Of a stretch of 64,000 nt of DNA, positions 52,430 to 62,345 are shown one piece after another. The stretch comes from Tepidimonas aquatica (lineage in GTDB: Bacteria; Pseudomonadota; Gammaproteobacteria; Burkholderiales; Burkholderiaceae_C), in NCBI RefSeq assembly GCF_007556585.1, contig NZ_VJNA01000006.1:48833-112832 (forward strand), read 5' to 3'. How positions within the stretch are numbered: the stretch's first letter is position 1; each line of letters begins with the position of its first letter. Under the pieces are notes generated by a model. The model saw nothing but the letters and a program-made list of their open reading frames with translations, searched no databases and was not told the DNA's origin. The position numbers and the translations under genes were made by a program.

Positions 52430-53686
52430 ATGGCCATCGTTGAAGTGAAGGTTCCGCAGCTGTCCGAGTCGGTCGCCGAGGCCACGCTGCTGCAGTGGAA
52501 GAAAAAGCCTGGCGACGCCGTCGCCGCCGATGAAATCCTGATCGAGATCGAAACCGACAAGGTGGTGCTGGAAGTGCCGGCGCCCGCTGCCGGGGTGTTG
52601 GCCGAAATCGTCGTCGGTGACGGCGGCACAGTGGTGTCCGACCAGGTCATCGCCCGCATCGACACCGAAGCCAAAGCGGGCGCGGCTGCCCCGGTGCCGG
52701 CTCCCGCACCCGCCGCGGCACCGGCGCCGGCGGTGGTCGCCGCCGCGGCCACCCGCAGCGACGTGGCCATGCCGGCCGCCGCCAAACTGATGGCCGACCA
52801 TGGCCTGGCGCCTGGCTCGGTGGCCGGCACCGGCAAGGACGGCCGCGTGACCAAGGGCGACGTGCTGGCCGCGCTGGCCCAGCCCAAGCCGGCTGCCGCC
52901 CCCGCACCCGCCATCCCCACCGGCGTGCCCACCAAGGCCTTGCCGCAGGTGGCCGCCCCCGTCGGACTGCCGCCGGAGCTGGCCAACCGTCCCGAGCAGC
53001 GCGTGCCGATGACGCGGCTGCGCGCCCGTATCGCCGAGCGTCTGCTGCAGTCCCAGGCCACCAACGCCATCCTGACCACGTTCAACGAGGTCAACATGGC
53101 GCCGGTGATGGAGCTGCGCAAAAAATACCAGGAGAAGTTCGAGAAGGAGCACGGCGTCAAGCTCGGCTTCATGAGCTTCTTTGTCAAGGCGGCCGTGCAC
53201 GCGCTGAAAAAGTTCCCCATCCTCAACGCCAGCGTCGATGGCAACGACATTGTGTACCACGGTTACTTCGACATCGGCATCGCGGTGGGCTCGCCGCGCG
53301 GCTTGGTGGTGCCGATCCTGCGCAACGCCGACCAGCTCAGCTTTGCTGAGATCGAGAAAAAGATTGCCGATTTCGGCAAGCGCGCGGCGGAGGGCAAGCT
53401 CGGCATCGACGAGATGACCGGAGGCACGTTCTCGATTTCCAACGGCGGCGTGTTTGGCTCGATGCTGTCGACGCCGATCATCAACCCGCCGCAGTCGGCC
53501 ATCCTTGGCGTGCACGCGACCAAGGAGCGCCCGGTGGTCGAAAACGGTCAGATCGTGATCCGTCCGATCAACTACCTGGCACTGAGCTACGACCACCGCA
53601 TCATCGACGGCCGCGAGGCCGTGCTGGGCCTGGTGGCGATGAAGGAAGCGCTGGAAGACCCGGCGCGCCTGCTGTTCAACATCTGA
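52430..53686 (+). CDS. sucB: 2-oxoglutarate dehydrogenase E2 (dihydrolipoyl succinyltransferase)
   Basis: A 418-residue E2 core protein. One lipoyl domain (1-75) carries the lipoyl lysine K44 in [11 protein letters not shown]. An Ala/Pro-rich linker (about 80-108) leads to the E3-binding domain ([20 protein letters not shown]). A second flexible linker joins the catalytic domain (about 185-418), with the active-site histidine in [13 protein letters not shown]. It is 88 bp after sucA with an AAGGAA ribosome-binding site. Confidence 0.97.
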   Translation: MAIVEVKVPQLSESVAEATLLQWKKKPGDAVAADEILIEIETDKVVLEVPAPAAGVLAEIVVGDGGTVVSDQVIARIDTEAKAGAAAPVPAPAPAAAPAPAVVAAAATRSDVAMPAAAKLMADHGLAPGSVAGTGKDGRVTKGDVLAALAQPKPAAAPAPAIPTGVPTKALPQVAAPVGLPPELANRPEQRVPMTRLRARIAERLLQSQATNAILTTFNEVNMAPVMELRKKYQEKFEKEHGVKLGFMSFFVKAAVHALKKFPILNASVDGNDIVYHGYFDIGIAVGSPRGLVVPILRNADQLSFAEIEKKIADFGKRAAEGKLGIDEMTGGTFSISNGGVFGSMLSTPIINPPQSAILGVHATKERPVVENGQIVIRPINYLALSYDHRIIDGREAVLGLVAMKEALEDPARLLFNI

Positions 53687-53705
53687 CGCCACCAAGGTGA
53701 CGCAT

Positions 53706-55133
53706 ATGGCACAAACCTTCGACGTCGTCGTCATCGGGGCCGGTCCGGGCGGCTACATCGCCGCGATCCGCGCGGCGCAACTGGGCTACAAAGTGGCCTG
53801 CATCGACGAATGGGTGGGGCCGGCGGGTGGTCCGGCTCCCGGCGGCACCTGCACCAACGTGGGGTGTATCCCGTCCAAAGCGCTGCTGCAATCGTCGGAG
53901 CACTTCGAGCACGCACGGCTGCACTTCAGCGAGCACGGTATCAGCACCGGTAGCGTCAAAATCGACGTGGCCAAGATGGTTGCGCGCAAGGACGCGGTCG
54001 TCAAGCAGAACAACGACGGCATCCTGTACCTGTTCAAAAAGAACAAGGTGACGTTTTTCCATGGGCGCGGCTCGTTCGTGCGGGCGGTGGAGGGCGGCTA
54101 CGAGATCGCCGTCAGCGGCGCCCAAGCGGACATGTTGCTGGGCCGCCACATCGTCGTGGCCACCGGCTCGCGCGCGCGGGCGCTGCCGGGTGTAGCGTTT
54201 GACGAGGACAAGATCCTGTCCAACGTGGGCGCGCTGCGCCTGACCTCGGTGCCGAAAAAGCTGGCCATCATTGGTGCTGGTGTCATCGGCCTGGAGATGG
54301 GCTCGGTGTGGCGCCGCCTGGGTGCCGAAGTGACGATCCTGGAGGGTCTGCCGACCTTTTTGGCCGCGGCCGATGAGCAGATCGCCAAGGAAGCCAAAAA
54401 GGCGTTCGACAAGCAGGGGCTCAAGATCGAGCTGGGCGTCAAGGTCGGCGAGGTCAAGACCAGTCGCAAGGGTGTCAGCATTGCCTACACCACCGCCAGC
54501 GGCGAAGCGGCCACACTGGACGCCGACCGGCTGATCGTCTCGATCGGACGGGTGCCCAACACCGAAGGGCTGGGTGCCGACAAGGTCGGCCTGCAGCTCG
54601 ACGAGCGCGGCGCCATCGTCGTCGACGAACAGTGTCGCACCAACCTGCCGGGTGTGTGGGCCGTTGGCGACGTGGTGCGCGGCCCGATGCTGGCGCATAA
54701 GGCCGAAGAAGAAGGCGTGGCGGTGGCCGAGCGTATCGCCGGGCAGCACCCGCACGTGGACTTCAACACGATTCCGTGGGTGATCTACACCAGCCCCGAA
54801 GTGGCTTGGGTGGGCGCAACCGAGCAGCAGCTCAAGGCCGCTGGCCGGGCGTACAAGGCCGGCACGTTCCCCTTCTTGGCCAACGGTCGCGCCCGCGCGC
54901 TGGGCGACACCACCGGGATGATCAAAATCCTGGCCGACGCCGCGACCGACCAAATCCTGGGCGTGCACATGGTGGGGCCGATGGTGTCGGAGCTGATCGC
55001 CGAGGCGGTGGTGGCGATGGAGTTCAAGGCCAGCGCCGAGGACATCGCGCGCATCTGCCACGCGCACCCGTCGTTGTCGGAAGCAACCAAAGAAGCGGCG
55101 CTGGCGGTGGATAAGCGCACGCTCAACTTCTGA
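53706..55133 (+). CDS. lpdA: dihydrolipoyl dehydrogenase (E3)
   Basis: A 475-residue FAD enzyme that reoxidises lipoamide in the complex. The FAD-binding GAGPGGY is at 11-17. The redox disulfide C49/C54 lies in [15 protein letters not shown]. The NAD-binding [13 protein letters not shown] follows the mid-domain, and the catalytic C-terminal [13 protein letters not shown] contains the essential His-Glu pair. The loop [13 protein letters not shown] before the disulfide is slightly longer than in the E. coli enzyme. ATG 53706 is 19 bp after sucB, with AAGGTG upstream. Confidence 0.97.
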   Translation: MAQTFDVVVIGAGPGGYIAAIRAAQLGYKVACIDEWVGPAGGPAPGGTCTNVGCIPSKALLQSSEHFEHARLHFSEHGISTGSVKIDVAKMVARKDAVVKQNNDGILYLFKKNKVTFFHGRGSFVRAVEGGYEIAVSGAQADMLLGRHIVVATGSRARALPGVAFDEDKILSNVGALRLTSVPKKLAIIGAGVIGLEMGSVWRRLGAEVTILEGLPTFLAAADEQIAKEAKKAFDKQGLKIELGVKVGEVKTSRKGVSIAYTTASGEAATLDADRLIVSIGRVPNTEGLGADKVGLQLDERGAIVVDEQCRTNLPGVWAVGDVVRGPMLAHKAEEEGVAVAERIAGQHPHVDFNTIPWVIYTSPEVAWVGATEQQLKAAGRAYKAGTFPFLANGRARALGDTTGMIKILADAATDQILGVHMVGPMVSELIAEAVVAMEFKASAEDIARICHAHPSLSEATKEAALAVDKRTLNF

Positions 55134-55157
55134 CGCCTGGGTTGTGCGCGGCGCGCC

Positions 55158-56309
55158 GTGACCACCTCAGCAACCTTTGTGGCGCCGTCCCCCCCGGCCG
55201 ACGCGGCTTGGGGGCCGGTGCGCCGCGCCTACGAGGCGGCGCTGGCCGCGCATGGCTTCGCTGCCGACCCTGCGCAGTTGCGCGGGGTGGCGGCGCTGGA
55301 GCGTTGCGCGGCCGAGTGGACCCACTTCAAGCAACGGCGCTCCAACGCGCTCAAAAAGCTCATTCATCGCTTGCCCATCCCCCGCGGCGTGTACCTGTGG
55401 GGCGGTGTGGGCCGCGGCAAAAGCTTTTTGATGGACTGCTTTTACCAGGCTGTGCCACTGCGGCGCAAGACCCGGTTGCACTTCCACGAGTTCATGCGCG
55501 AGGTGCACCGGGAACTGGCCGATCTGCAAGGCACGGTGGATCCGCTGGACGCGTTGGCCAAACGCATGGCGGTGCGCTTTCGGCTCATCTGCTTCGATGA
55601 GTTCCATGTGGCTGACGTGACCGACGCCATGATCCTGCACCGCCTGCTGGCGGCGATGCACAAGTACGGCATCGGTATGGTCACCACCAGCAACTTCCAC
55701 CCCGATGGGCTGTATCCCGACGGGCTGCACCGCGACCGCATTCTGCCCGCCATCGAGCTGCTCAAGTGCACGATGGAGGTCGTCAACGTGGACAACGGCA
55801 CCGACTACCGCCGCCGCGCCCTGCAGCAGGTGCGCACCTACCTGACCCCACTGGGCGAAGCGACCGAACGCGAGATGGAGGCCATCTTCGAGCAATTGGC
55901 CGAGGCCCACGGCGAAGACCCGGTGCTGCGCATCGAGGGGCGGGAAATCCGCGCCATTCGTCGTGCCGGCGGGGTGGTGTGGTTCGACTTCCGTACGCTG
56001 TGCGGCGGGCCACGCTCGCACAACGATTACCTGGAGCTGGCCAGCCAGTTCCACACGGTGCTGGTCAGCAACGTGCCGCAGATGCCGCCCAACATGGCCT
56101 CGGCGGCGCGCCGCTTCACGTGGCTGGTGGATGTGTTGTACGACCGGCGTGTCAAGCTGATCCTGTCGGCCGCCACGCCCCCCGAGCAGCTGTACACCGA
56201 AGGGCCGCTGGTGCATGAATTCCCTCGCACCGTGTCGCGGCTGACCGAGATGCAGTCGGCCGAGTACCTGGTCCAACAGCGGCGCGACGTGGACACGGCA
56301 CTGACCTGA
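55158..56309 (+). CDS. zapE: cell division ATPase ZapE (AFG1 family)
   Basis: A 383-residue AFG1-like P-loop ATPase; in E. coli ZapE associates with the Z ring under stress. Walker A GGVGRGKSF and Walker B LICFDEFHVADVTDA are present, with the sensor 1-like MVTTSNFHPDGLY and the C-terminal VSRLTEMQSAEYL. GTG 55158 is the only start that gives the N-terminal domain, 24 bp after lpdA on the same strand, so it may be cotranscribed with the dehydrogenase genes. Confidence 0.94.
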   Translation: MTTSATFVAPSPPADAAWGPVRRAYEAALAAHGFAADPAQLRGVAALERCAAEWTHFKQRRSNALKKLIHRLPIPRGVYLWGGVGRGKSFLMDCFYQAVPLRRKTRLHFHEFMREVHRELADLQGTVDPLDALAKRMAVRFRLICFDEFHVADVTDAMILHRLLAAMHKYGIGMVTTSNFHPDGLYPDGLHRDRILPAIELLKCTMEVVNVDNGTDYRRRALQQVRTYLTPLGEATEREMEAIFEQLAEAHGEDPVLRIEGREIRAIRRAGGVVWFDFRTLCGGPRSHNDYLELASQFHTVLVSNVPQMPPNMASAARRFTWLVDVLYDRRVKLILSAATPPEQLYTEGPLVHEFPRTVSRLTEMQSAEYLVQQRRDVDTALT

Positions 56310-56425
56310 CGGGTGACGGCGCCAGCCGCTGTCGCGCAGGCGATGGCGCAGCCATGGCCCCCCCTTGGCGACGCCGCCACGCGGGCCTACCATTGGCCCA
56401 CGCTTGGGGCAGAGGAGACCGTGGC

Positions 56426-58117
56426 ATGCCAGTGTTCGAGGCCGAGGGCCGTTTACCCGCGCTGTGGAGCACCCACACGGTGGTCAACCAGGTGCCGGAG
56501 TGGGCCGATGAAGACCTGTGGGACGCCGACTTGGCGTTGCGTGAAGCGGTTGAGCAAGCCGGTGCCCACTGGGCTGCCGAGCGCCTGCAAGCCTATGCAC
56601 GACAGATCGGCAGCCCCACAGCACGCGCCGATGCGGTGGCGGCCAATGTGCACGGTCCGCAGCACCGCCCCTACGATGCGCGCGGGCATCGGGTGGACGC
56701 CGTTGACTTTCACCCTGCCTGGCACCACCTGCTGGGCCTGTTGCGCCAAGGTGGCTGGGTGACGCTGCCGTGGCGCGACGACCGCCCGGGACGCTGGACC
56801 GCCTGGGCGGCGGGGTTTTATCTGCACGGGCAAATCGAGCAGGGCACGCTGTGCCCGGCGACAATGACGCAGGCCGCGGTGCCGTTGCTGCGGCGCGAGC
56901 CGGCGCTGTGGGCGCAGGTGGGCGATCCACTGCTCAGCGACGCTTACGACCCGCGCGACGTCCCGCTGCAGGCCAAGACGTCGATATGGGTGGGCATGGG
57001 CATGACCGAAAAGCAAGGCGGCTCCGACGTACGCGCCAACACCACGACGGCGTGGCCGCTGGACGGCGGGGGCCGTGGTGGCGTGTACCGCTTGCGCGGA
57101 CACAAGTGGTTTTACTCGGCGCCCAGCAGCGACGCGCACCTGGTCAGCGCGCGCATCGGGCCGGACGGTCCCATGGGGTGTTTTTGGGTGCCGCGCTGGT
57201 GGGGCGCGCAGCGCAACGCGGTGCGCATCCAGCGCCTGAAAGACAAGCTGGGCAATCGCAGCAACGCCAGCGGCGAGGTCGAGTTCGAAGACGCCTTGGG
57301 CATCCTGATCGGCGAAGAGGGGCGCGGCATCGCCACGCTGGTCGAAATGGCCAGCTACACCCGCATCAACTGCGTGCTGGGCAGCGCCGCCATTGTGCGC
57401 GCGGCGTTGGTGCAGGCGCTGCACAGCGCCCGCCACCGGCAAGCGTTCGGGCGGGCGCTGGTGCGGCAACCTGCGATGCGCGGCGTGTTGCTCGATCTGG
57501 CGCTGGAAAGCGAGGCCGCGCTGCAGCTGGGCCTGCGGCTGGCGCAGGCGTGCGAGGACACCTTGCCGCTGGATCAGGCGTGGCGGCGCATCGTCACCCC
57601 GGCGGCCAAGTTTTGGGTGTGCAAACGCGCCATCGCGGCCACGGCCGAGGCCATGGAGGTGTTGGGCGGCAACGGCTACGTGGAGGAGGGGACACTGGCG
57701 CGCTTGCTGCGCGAAGCGCCCGTCAACTCGATTTGGGAGGGGTCCGGCAACGTCATGTGCCTGGACGTGCTGCGGGCCGTGCAGCGCCAGCCCGAGGCCG
57801 CGCAGGCGCTGCTGAACGACTGGCGGCAGGCCTTGCAAGGGGACGCCGCCGCGCTGCGCGCGTTGCAACAGCTGGCCGCGGCTTGGCAGCGGGAGGCTGA
57901 CCCGGCGTCGTTGGAACATCGGGCCCGCTGGGTCGCGCAGACGCTGGCGTTGCTGGCCCAAGCGGTGCTGCTGCGCACGCGCGCTCCCGCAGCCGTGGCG
58001 GACGCGTTCATCGGCACCCGGCTAGGCGAGGCAGCGCAGGGCCAAACATTGGGGGTGATCGATGCCCGCGCCTGGTCCACCGATGCGATTTTGGCGCGGG
58101 CATTGCCCGATGGCTGA
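56426..58117 (+). CDS. acyl-CoA dehydrogenase family protein, AidB-like
   Basis: A 563-residue flavoprotein of the acyl-CoA dehydrogenase fold. The N-terminal region (to about residue 175) is longer than in ordinary dehydrogenases, as in AidB. The FAD-binding MTEKQGGSDVRANTT, WFYSAPSSDAHLV, LGNRSNASGEVEFEDA and the C-terminal LGGNGYVEEGTLARLLREAPVNSIWEGSGNVMC pattern (in pieces) are AidB-like; the Arg pair implicated in AidB chemistry lies there. AidB binds DNA and protects against alkylation in E. coli; a metabolic role is equally possible. ATG 56426 follows AGAGGAGA. Confidence 0.87.
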   Translation: MPVFEAEGRLPALWSTHTVVNQVPEWADEDLWDADLALREAVEQAGAHWAAERLQAYARQIGSPTARADAVAANVHGPQHRPYDARGHRVDAVDFHPAWHHLLGLLRQGGWVTLPWRDDRPGRWTAWAAGFYLHGQIEQGTLCPATMTQAAVPLLRREPALWAQVGDPLLSDAYDPRDVPLQAKTSIWVGMGMTEKQGGSDVRANTTTAWPLDGGGRGGVYRLRGHKWFYSAPSSDAHLVSARIGPDGPMGCFWVPRWWGAQRNAVRIQRLKDKLGNRSNASGEVEFEDALGILIGEEGRGIATLVEMASYTRINCVLGSAAIVRAALVQALHSARHRQAFGRALVRQPAMRGVLLDLALESEAALQLGLRLAQACEDTLPLDQAWRRIVTPAAKFWVCKRAIAATAEAMEVLGGNGYVEEGTLARLLREAPVNSIWEGSGNVMCLDVLRAVQRQPEAAQALLNDWRQALQGDAAALRALQQLAAAWQREADPASLEHRARWVAQTLALLAQAVLLRTRAPAAVADAFIGTRLGEAAQGQTLGVIDARAWSTDAILARALPDG

Positions 58118-58162
58118 CTGGGCTGTGCCCACGCGGGCCAGCCAAGCGGCGTGCAGCCGTGC

Positions 58163-58253
58163 TGGCGGAGAGAGGGGGATTCGAACCCCCGAGGGGCTGT
58201 TAACCCCTACACGCTTTCCAGGCGTGCGACTTCGACCGCTCATCCATCTCTCC
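58163..58253 (-). tRNA. tRNA-Ser (anticodon GGA)
   Basis: A 91-nt class II tRNA with encoded CCA, read on the minus strand. The acceptor GGAGAGA pairs with TCTCTCC, the discriminator is G. The anticodon stem CACGC/GCGTG closes CTGGAAA, giving GGA for UCC/UCU. The long variable arm AGGGGTTAACAGCCCCT and the T arm GGGGG-TTCGAAT-CCCCC are typical of serine tRNAs. Confidence 0.97.
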
Positions 58254-58301
58254 GCGTCGAAGCCCTCCATTGTACACGGCCGTTGCGACCGCCGCGGGGC
58301 G

Positions 58302-59228
58302 TCAACGTCCTGCAGCGGGTGCGCGCTTGCCGTCGATCAACTGCATCGCCGAGCCGATCAGCGTGGCGACTTCGGTCATGTTGCTGGGCACGATCAGCGT
58401 CGTCGTGGCGTCGTGCGCGACACGGGCGTAGGCCTCGACGGCCTTTTCGGCGACCTTGAGCTGCACGGCCTGCTCGCCGCCGGGTTGCCGGATCGCGGCC
58501 GCGATGCGTTCGATGGCCTGCGCCGTGGCCTCGGCCACTTCGCGGATCGCCGCAGCTTCGCCCTGGGCCTGGTTGATGGCGGCTTGCTTTTCGCCTTCGG
58601 ACTTGGCGATGAAGGCGGCACGCTCGCCCTCGGCCAGGTTGATCTGCTCCTGCCGTTTGCCTTCGGAGGCGGCGATCAGCGCGCGCTTTTCGCGCTCGGC
58701 GGTGATTTGCGCCTGCATCGCACGCAAAATCTCAGCAGGCGGCGTCAAGTCCTTGATTTCATAGCGCAATACCTTGACACCCCAGTTCAGCGCCGCCTCG
58801 TCGATGGCGTTGACAACCTGGGCGTTGATCATCTCGCGCTCCTCGAACGTCTTGTCCAGCTCCAGCCGTCCGATCACCGACCGCAACGTGGTCTGCGCCA
58901 GTTGCGTGATCGCCAGCACATAGTTGGACGAGCCGTAGCTGGCGCGCATCGGGTCGGTGACCTGAAAGTACAGGATGCCGTCGACCTTGAGCTGGGTGTT
59001 GTCCTTGGTGATGCAGATCTGCTCGGGCACGTCCAGCGGGATCTCTTTCAAGCTGTGCTTGTAGGCCACTTTCTCGATGAAAGGTACGACGAAGTTCAGG
59101 CCGGGCGCCAGGGTGCGGTCGTAGCGGCCCAGCCGTTCGACCACCCAGGCGGTTTGCTGCGGCACAACCTTGATCGACTTGACGACGAAGATGACCGCAA
59201 CGACGGCGATGACGAACGCGATTTCCAT
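58302..59228 (-). CDS. SPFH/stomatin-like membrane protein (QmcA type)
   Basis: A 308-residue protein with an N-terminal membrane helix (about 2-18), an SPFH/Band 7 domain (about 19-190, ERLGRYDRTLAPGLNFVVPF) and a long Ala/Glu/Gln-rich coiled coil (about 190-255). It is QmcA/stomatin-like; such proteins form large microdomain assemblies and work with NfeD partners. The NfeD-like gene lies 28 bp upstream on the same strand, confirming the usual pair. ATG 59228 is chosen because it begins the membrane helix. Confidence 0.93.
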   Translation of the reverse strand: MEIAFVIAVVAVIFVVKSIKVVPQQTAWVVERLGRYDRTLAPGLNFVVPFIEKVAYKHSLKEIPLDVPEQICITKDNTQLKVDGILYFQVTDPMRASYGSSNYVLAITQLAQTTLRSVIGRLELDKTFEEREMINAQVVNAIDEAALNWGVKVLRYEIKDLTPPAEILRAMQAQITAEREKRALIAASEGKRQEQINLAEGERAAFIAKSEGEKQAAINQAQGEAAAIREVAEATAQAIERIAAAIRQPGGEQAVQLKVAEKAVEAYARVAHDATTTLIVPSNMTEVATLIGSAMQLIDGKRAPAAGR

Positions 59229-59256
59229 CGGAAGCTCCCTATGAGGTGAGGTTTGG

Positions 59257-59676
59257 TCAGGCGACGGGTTGCAGCACCAGGCGGTTGCCGTGCACGGCGT
59301 GGATGCGCCAAACGCCGGGGCGGCGCTCGCTGCCGGGCAGGGCTTCGGCCACCCACTCGGCGCCACGGTAGCGCACGCGCGCGGTGCCGTCGGCGTCCCA
59401 CGCCGCCACGTGCACGGTTTGCCCGATGTCCAAGTCCGCCAACGCGGGCGGGGTGTGGCCACGGTGGCGCAACCGCCGCCACGCCCACGCGGCAACGCTG
59501 ACGGCGGCCACGCCCGCCGCGGCCAGCAGTTGCTGACTCACGCCCGCGCCGGCATGGGCAGCCACGGCACCGCCGGCGGCGCCCAAAGCCAGCATCAGCA
59601 ACAAGAAGGTGCCGCTTGTCAGCTCGGCGGCCACCAGCGCACCGGTCAGCACCCACCACAGCGTGGCGTCATCCAT
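59257..59676 (-). CDS. NfeD-like membrane protein
   Basis: A 139-residue protein with two or three membrane segments (about 5-27, 28-45 and 50-65) and a C-terminal OB-fold NfeD domain (LDIGQTVHVAAWDADGTARVRYRGAEWVAEA). This is the short form lacking a serine-protease domain. It heads a two-gene unit with the SPFH gene. ATG 59676 is preferred to ATG 59694 because it immediately precedes the membrane helix. It is divergent from the decarboxylase gene, with only 32 bp between starts. Confidence 0.88.
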   Translation of the reverse strand: MDDATLWWVLTGALVAAELTSGTFLLLMLALGAAGGAVAAHAGAGVSQQLLAAAGVAAVSVAAWAWRRLRHRGHTPPALADLDIGQTVHVAAWDADGTARVRYRGAEWVAEALPGSERRPGVWRIHAVHGNRLVLQPVA

Positions 59677-59708
59677 CGGCCATCCCCTTGGCATACACTC
59701 GCGTGCTT

Positions 59709-62000
59709 ATGAAATTCCGCTTTCCTATCGTCATCATCGACGAAGATTACCGGTCCGACAACACCTCGGGCCTGGGCATCCGGGCGCTGGCGCAGGCCAT
59801 CGAGGCCGAGGGTTTCGACGTCGTTGGCGTGACCAGCTACGGGGACCTGAGCCAGTTCGCCCAGCAGCAAAGCCGCGCCAGCGCCTTCATTTTGTCGATC
59901 GACGATGAGGAGGTCAGCGGCAACCCCGACGACGACCCGGCGGTGCAAAACCTGCGCGCCTTCATCCAGGAAGTGCGGCGCAAAAACGCCGAGGTGCCGA
60001 TCTACGTCTACGGCGAGACGCGCACCAGCCGCCACCTGCCCAACGACATTCTGCGCGAGCTGCACGGCTTCATCCACATGTTCGAGGATACGCCGGAATT
60101 CGTCGCTCGGCACATCATCCGCGAAGCCAAGGCCTACCTGGAGTACATCCAGCCACCGTTTTTCAAAGCGCTGTTGGACTACGCGGAGGACGGCTCGTAC
60201 TCCTGGCACTGTCCGGGGCACTCGGGCGGGGTGGCGTTTCTGAAGACGCCAGTGGGGCAGATGTTCCACCAGTTTTTTGGCGAGAACATGCTGCGCGCCG
60301 ACGTGTGCAACGCCGTCGAAGAGCTGGGCCAGTTGCTCGACCACAACGGCGCCATCGGCGAGGCCGAGCGCAACGCCGCGCGCATTTTCAACGCCGACCA
60401 CTGCTTCTTCGTCACCAACGGCACCAGCACCAGCAACAAGATGGTCTGGCACCACACGGTGGCGCCGGGCGACGTGGTGGTGGTGGATCGCAACTGCCAC
60501 AAGTCGGTGCTGCACGCGATCATCATGACCGGGGCGATCCCGGTGTTCCTCAAGCCCACGCGCAACCACTACGGCATCATCGGCCCGATTCCACAAAGCG
60601 AGTTCGAGCCCGCCGCGATCCAGGCCAAGATTGCCGCCCATCCGCTGCTGCAGGGGGTGGATCCAGCGCAGGCGCGCCCCAAGATCCTGACGCTGACGCA
60701 ATCGACCTACGACGGTGTGCTGTACAACACCGAAACGATCAAGCGCATGCTCGACGGCTACGTGGACAACCTGCACTTCGACGAAGCGTGGTTGCCGCAC
60801 GCGGCGTTTCACCCTTTTTATGGCACCTACCATGCGATGGGGCGCAAGCGCGCGCGGCCACAGCACTCGGTGGTGTACTCGACGCAGTCGATCCACAAGC
60901 TGCTGGCGGGCATCAGCCAGGCTTCGCAGGTGCTGGTGCAGGACTCGCAAACCCAAAAGCTAGACCGGCACCTGTTCAACGAAGCCTACCTGATGCACAC
61001 CTCCACCAGCCCGCAGTACAGCATCATCGCCAGCTGCGACGTGGCCGCGGCGATGATGGAGCCGCCCGGCGGCACCGCGCTGGTGGAAGAAAGCATCATC
61101 GAGTCGCTGGACTTTCGGCGCGCGATGCGCAAGGTCGACGCCGAATTTGGCCCCGACGAATGGTGGTTCCAGGTCTGGGGCCCGGAGGCGCTGGCCGAAG
61201 AAGGCATTGGCCGCGCCACCGACTGGGTGCTCAAGCGCACCGACGCCGACGGGGTACAAACCAGCGACGGCGAAGACGCCTGGCACGGCTTTGGCGACAT
61301 GGCGCCGGGCTTCAACATGCTCGACCCCATCAAGGCCACGATCATCACCCCGGGGCTCAACTTGAAGGGCGACTTTGCGCCGACCGGCATTCCGGCCAGC
61401 ATCGTGACGAAGTTTTTGGCCGAGCACGGCGTGGTGGTGGAAAAAACGGGCCTGTACTCGTTTTTCATCATGTTCACCATCGGCATCACCAAAGGCCGCT
61501 GGAACACGCTGCTGACGGCGCTGCAACAGTTCAAAGACGACTACGACCGCAACCAACCGATGTGGCGGGTGATGCCGGAGTTTTGCCGCAAGCAACCGCG
61601 CTACGAACGCATGGGGCTGCGCGACCTATGTCAGTTCGTGCACGAGATGTACGCCGAATACGACGTGGCGCGCCTGAGCACCGAGATCTACCTGAGCGAC
61701 CTCACGCCGGCGATGAAGCCCAGCGACGCCTACGCCCAGATCGCGCGCCGCAACACCGAGCGCGTGCCCATCGACGAGCTGGAGGGGCGCGTCACCACCG
61801 CGCTGATCACGCCGTACCCGCCGGGCATCCCGTTGCTCATCCCGGGTGAAGTGTTCAACCGTAAGATCGTGGAATACCTGAAGTTTTCGCGCGAGTTCAA
61901 CGAGCGCTGCCCCGGCTTCGAGACCGACATCCACGGCCTGGTGGTGGAGGAGGGGTTGGACGGCCGCAAGCGCTACTACGCCGACTGCGTGCGCCAGTGA
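59709..62000 (+). CDS. arginine/lysine/ornithine decarboxylase (fold III)
   Basis: A 763-residue PLP decarboxylase of the AdiA/LdcI/SpeF group. The N-terminal flavodoxin-like wing domain spans about 1-130. The PLP lysine K397 is in STQSIHKLLAG; the aspartate binding the PLP ring is in LHFDEAWLPHAAF. The C-terminal domain ends GLVVEEGLDGRKRYYADCV. Which of arginine, lysine or ornithine is the substrate cannot be decided by eye; Burkholderiales homologues are usually labelled arginine or ornithine decarboxylase. No antiporter gene is adjacent, so a role in polyamine supply is as likely as acid resistance. Confidence 0.9.
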   Translation: MKFRFPIVIIDEDYRSDNTSGLGIRALAQAIEAEGFDVVGVTSYGDLSQFAQQQSRASAFILSIDDEEVSGNPDDDPAVQNLRAFIQEVRRKNAEVPIYVYGETRTSRHLPNDILRELHGFIHMFEDTPEFVARHIIREAKAYLEYIQPPFFKALLDYAEDGSYSWHCPGHSGGVAFLKTPVGQMFHQFFGENMLRADVCNAVEELGQLLDHNGAIGEAERNAARIFNADHCFFVTNGTSTSNKMVWHHTVAPGDVVVVDRNCHKSVLHAIIMTGAIPVFLKPTRNHYGIIGPIPQSEFEPAAIQAKIAAHPLLQGVDPAQARPKILTLTQSTYDGVLYNTETIKRMLDGYVDNLHFDEAWLPHAAFHPFYGTYHAMGRKRARPQHSVVYSTQSIHKLLAGISQASQVLVQDSQTQKLDRHLFNEAYLMHTSTSPQYSIIASCDVAAAMMEPPGGTALVEESIIESLDFRRAMRKVDAEFGPDEWWFQVWGPEALAEEGIGRATDWVLKRTDADGVQTSDGEDAWHGFGDMAPGFNMLDPIKATIITPGLNLKGDFAPTGIPASIVTKFLAEHGVVVEKTGLYSFFIMFTIGITKGRWNTLLTALQQFKDDYDRNQPMWRVMPEFCRKQPRYERMGLRDLCQFVHEMYAEYDVARLSTEIYLSDLTPAMKPSDAYAQIARRNTERVPIDELEGRVTTALITPYPPGIPLLIPGEVFNRKIVEYLKFSREFNERCPGFETDIHGLVVEEGLDGRKRYYADCVRQ

Positions 62001-62111
62001 CCGCCGCGGTTGCGCTGGGTCAAACTCTGCGCGCGCGGGCTGCGGTGCCTCGCACGGGATGCGCTACAGTGTGTCATCGGTCCCAGGGGCCTGACGTAGG
62101 AGTATGCAACC

Positions 62112-62333
62112 ATGTTTCCCGAGTACCGCGACCTGATCAGCAAGCTCAAAACCACCGACACCCACTTCGCGCGCCTGTTCGACAAACACAACGAACTCGA
62201 CGAGCGCATCCAGCGTATGGAGCAGGGCATCGAGCCGGGTACGCACGAACAGATCGAAACGCTGAAAAAAGAAAAACTGCTACTGAAAGACCAGCTGTAC
62301 GACGTGCTGCGCAAAGCCGCGGCCGCCACCTGA
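62112..62333 (+). CDS. YdcH/DUF465 family small protein
   Basis: A 73-residue, highly charged helical protein (MFPEYRDLISKLKTTD, then a second helix from about 46). It matches the DUF465/YdcH pattern of two antiparallel helices, including the conserved HFARLFDKHNELDERI. Function is not established in the family. A GTAGGAG ribosome-binding site is 8 nt before the ATG. It converges on the NlpC/P60 gene with 12 bp between stops. Confidence 0.87.
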   Translation: MFPEYRDLISKLKTTDTHFARLFDKHNELDERIQRMEQGIEPGTHEQIETLKKEKLLLKDQLYDVLRKAAAAT

Positions 62334-62345
62334 CGTCACGGCGAG

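Noticed and set aside
49300..53250. A 1316-codon open frame on the minus strand opposite sucA and sucB
   Set aside because: It lies antisense to two clearly conserved genes, has a Val/His/Arg-rich composition typical of GC-rich antisense frames and shows no domain.
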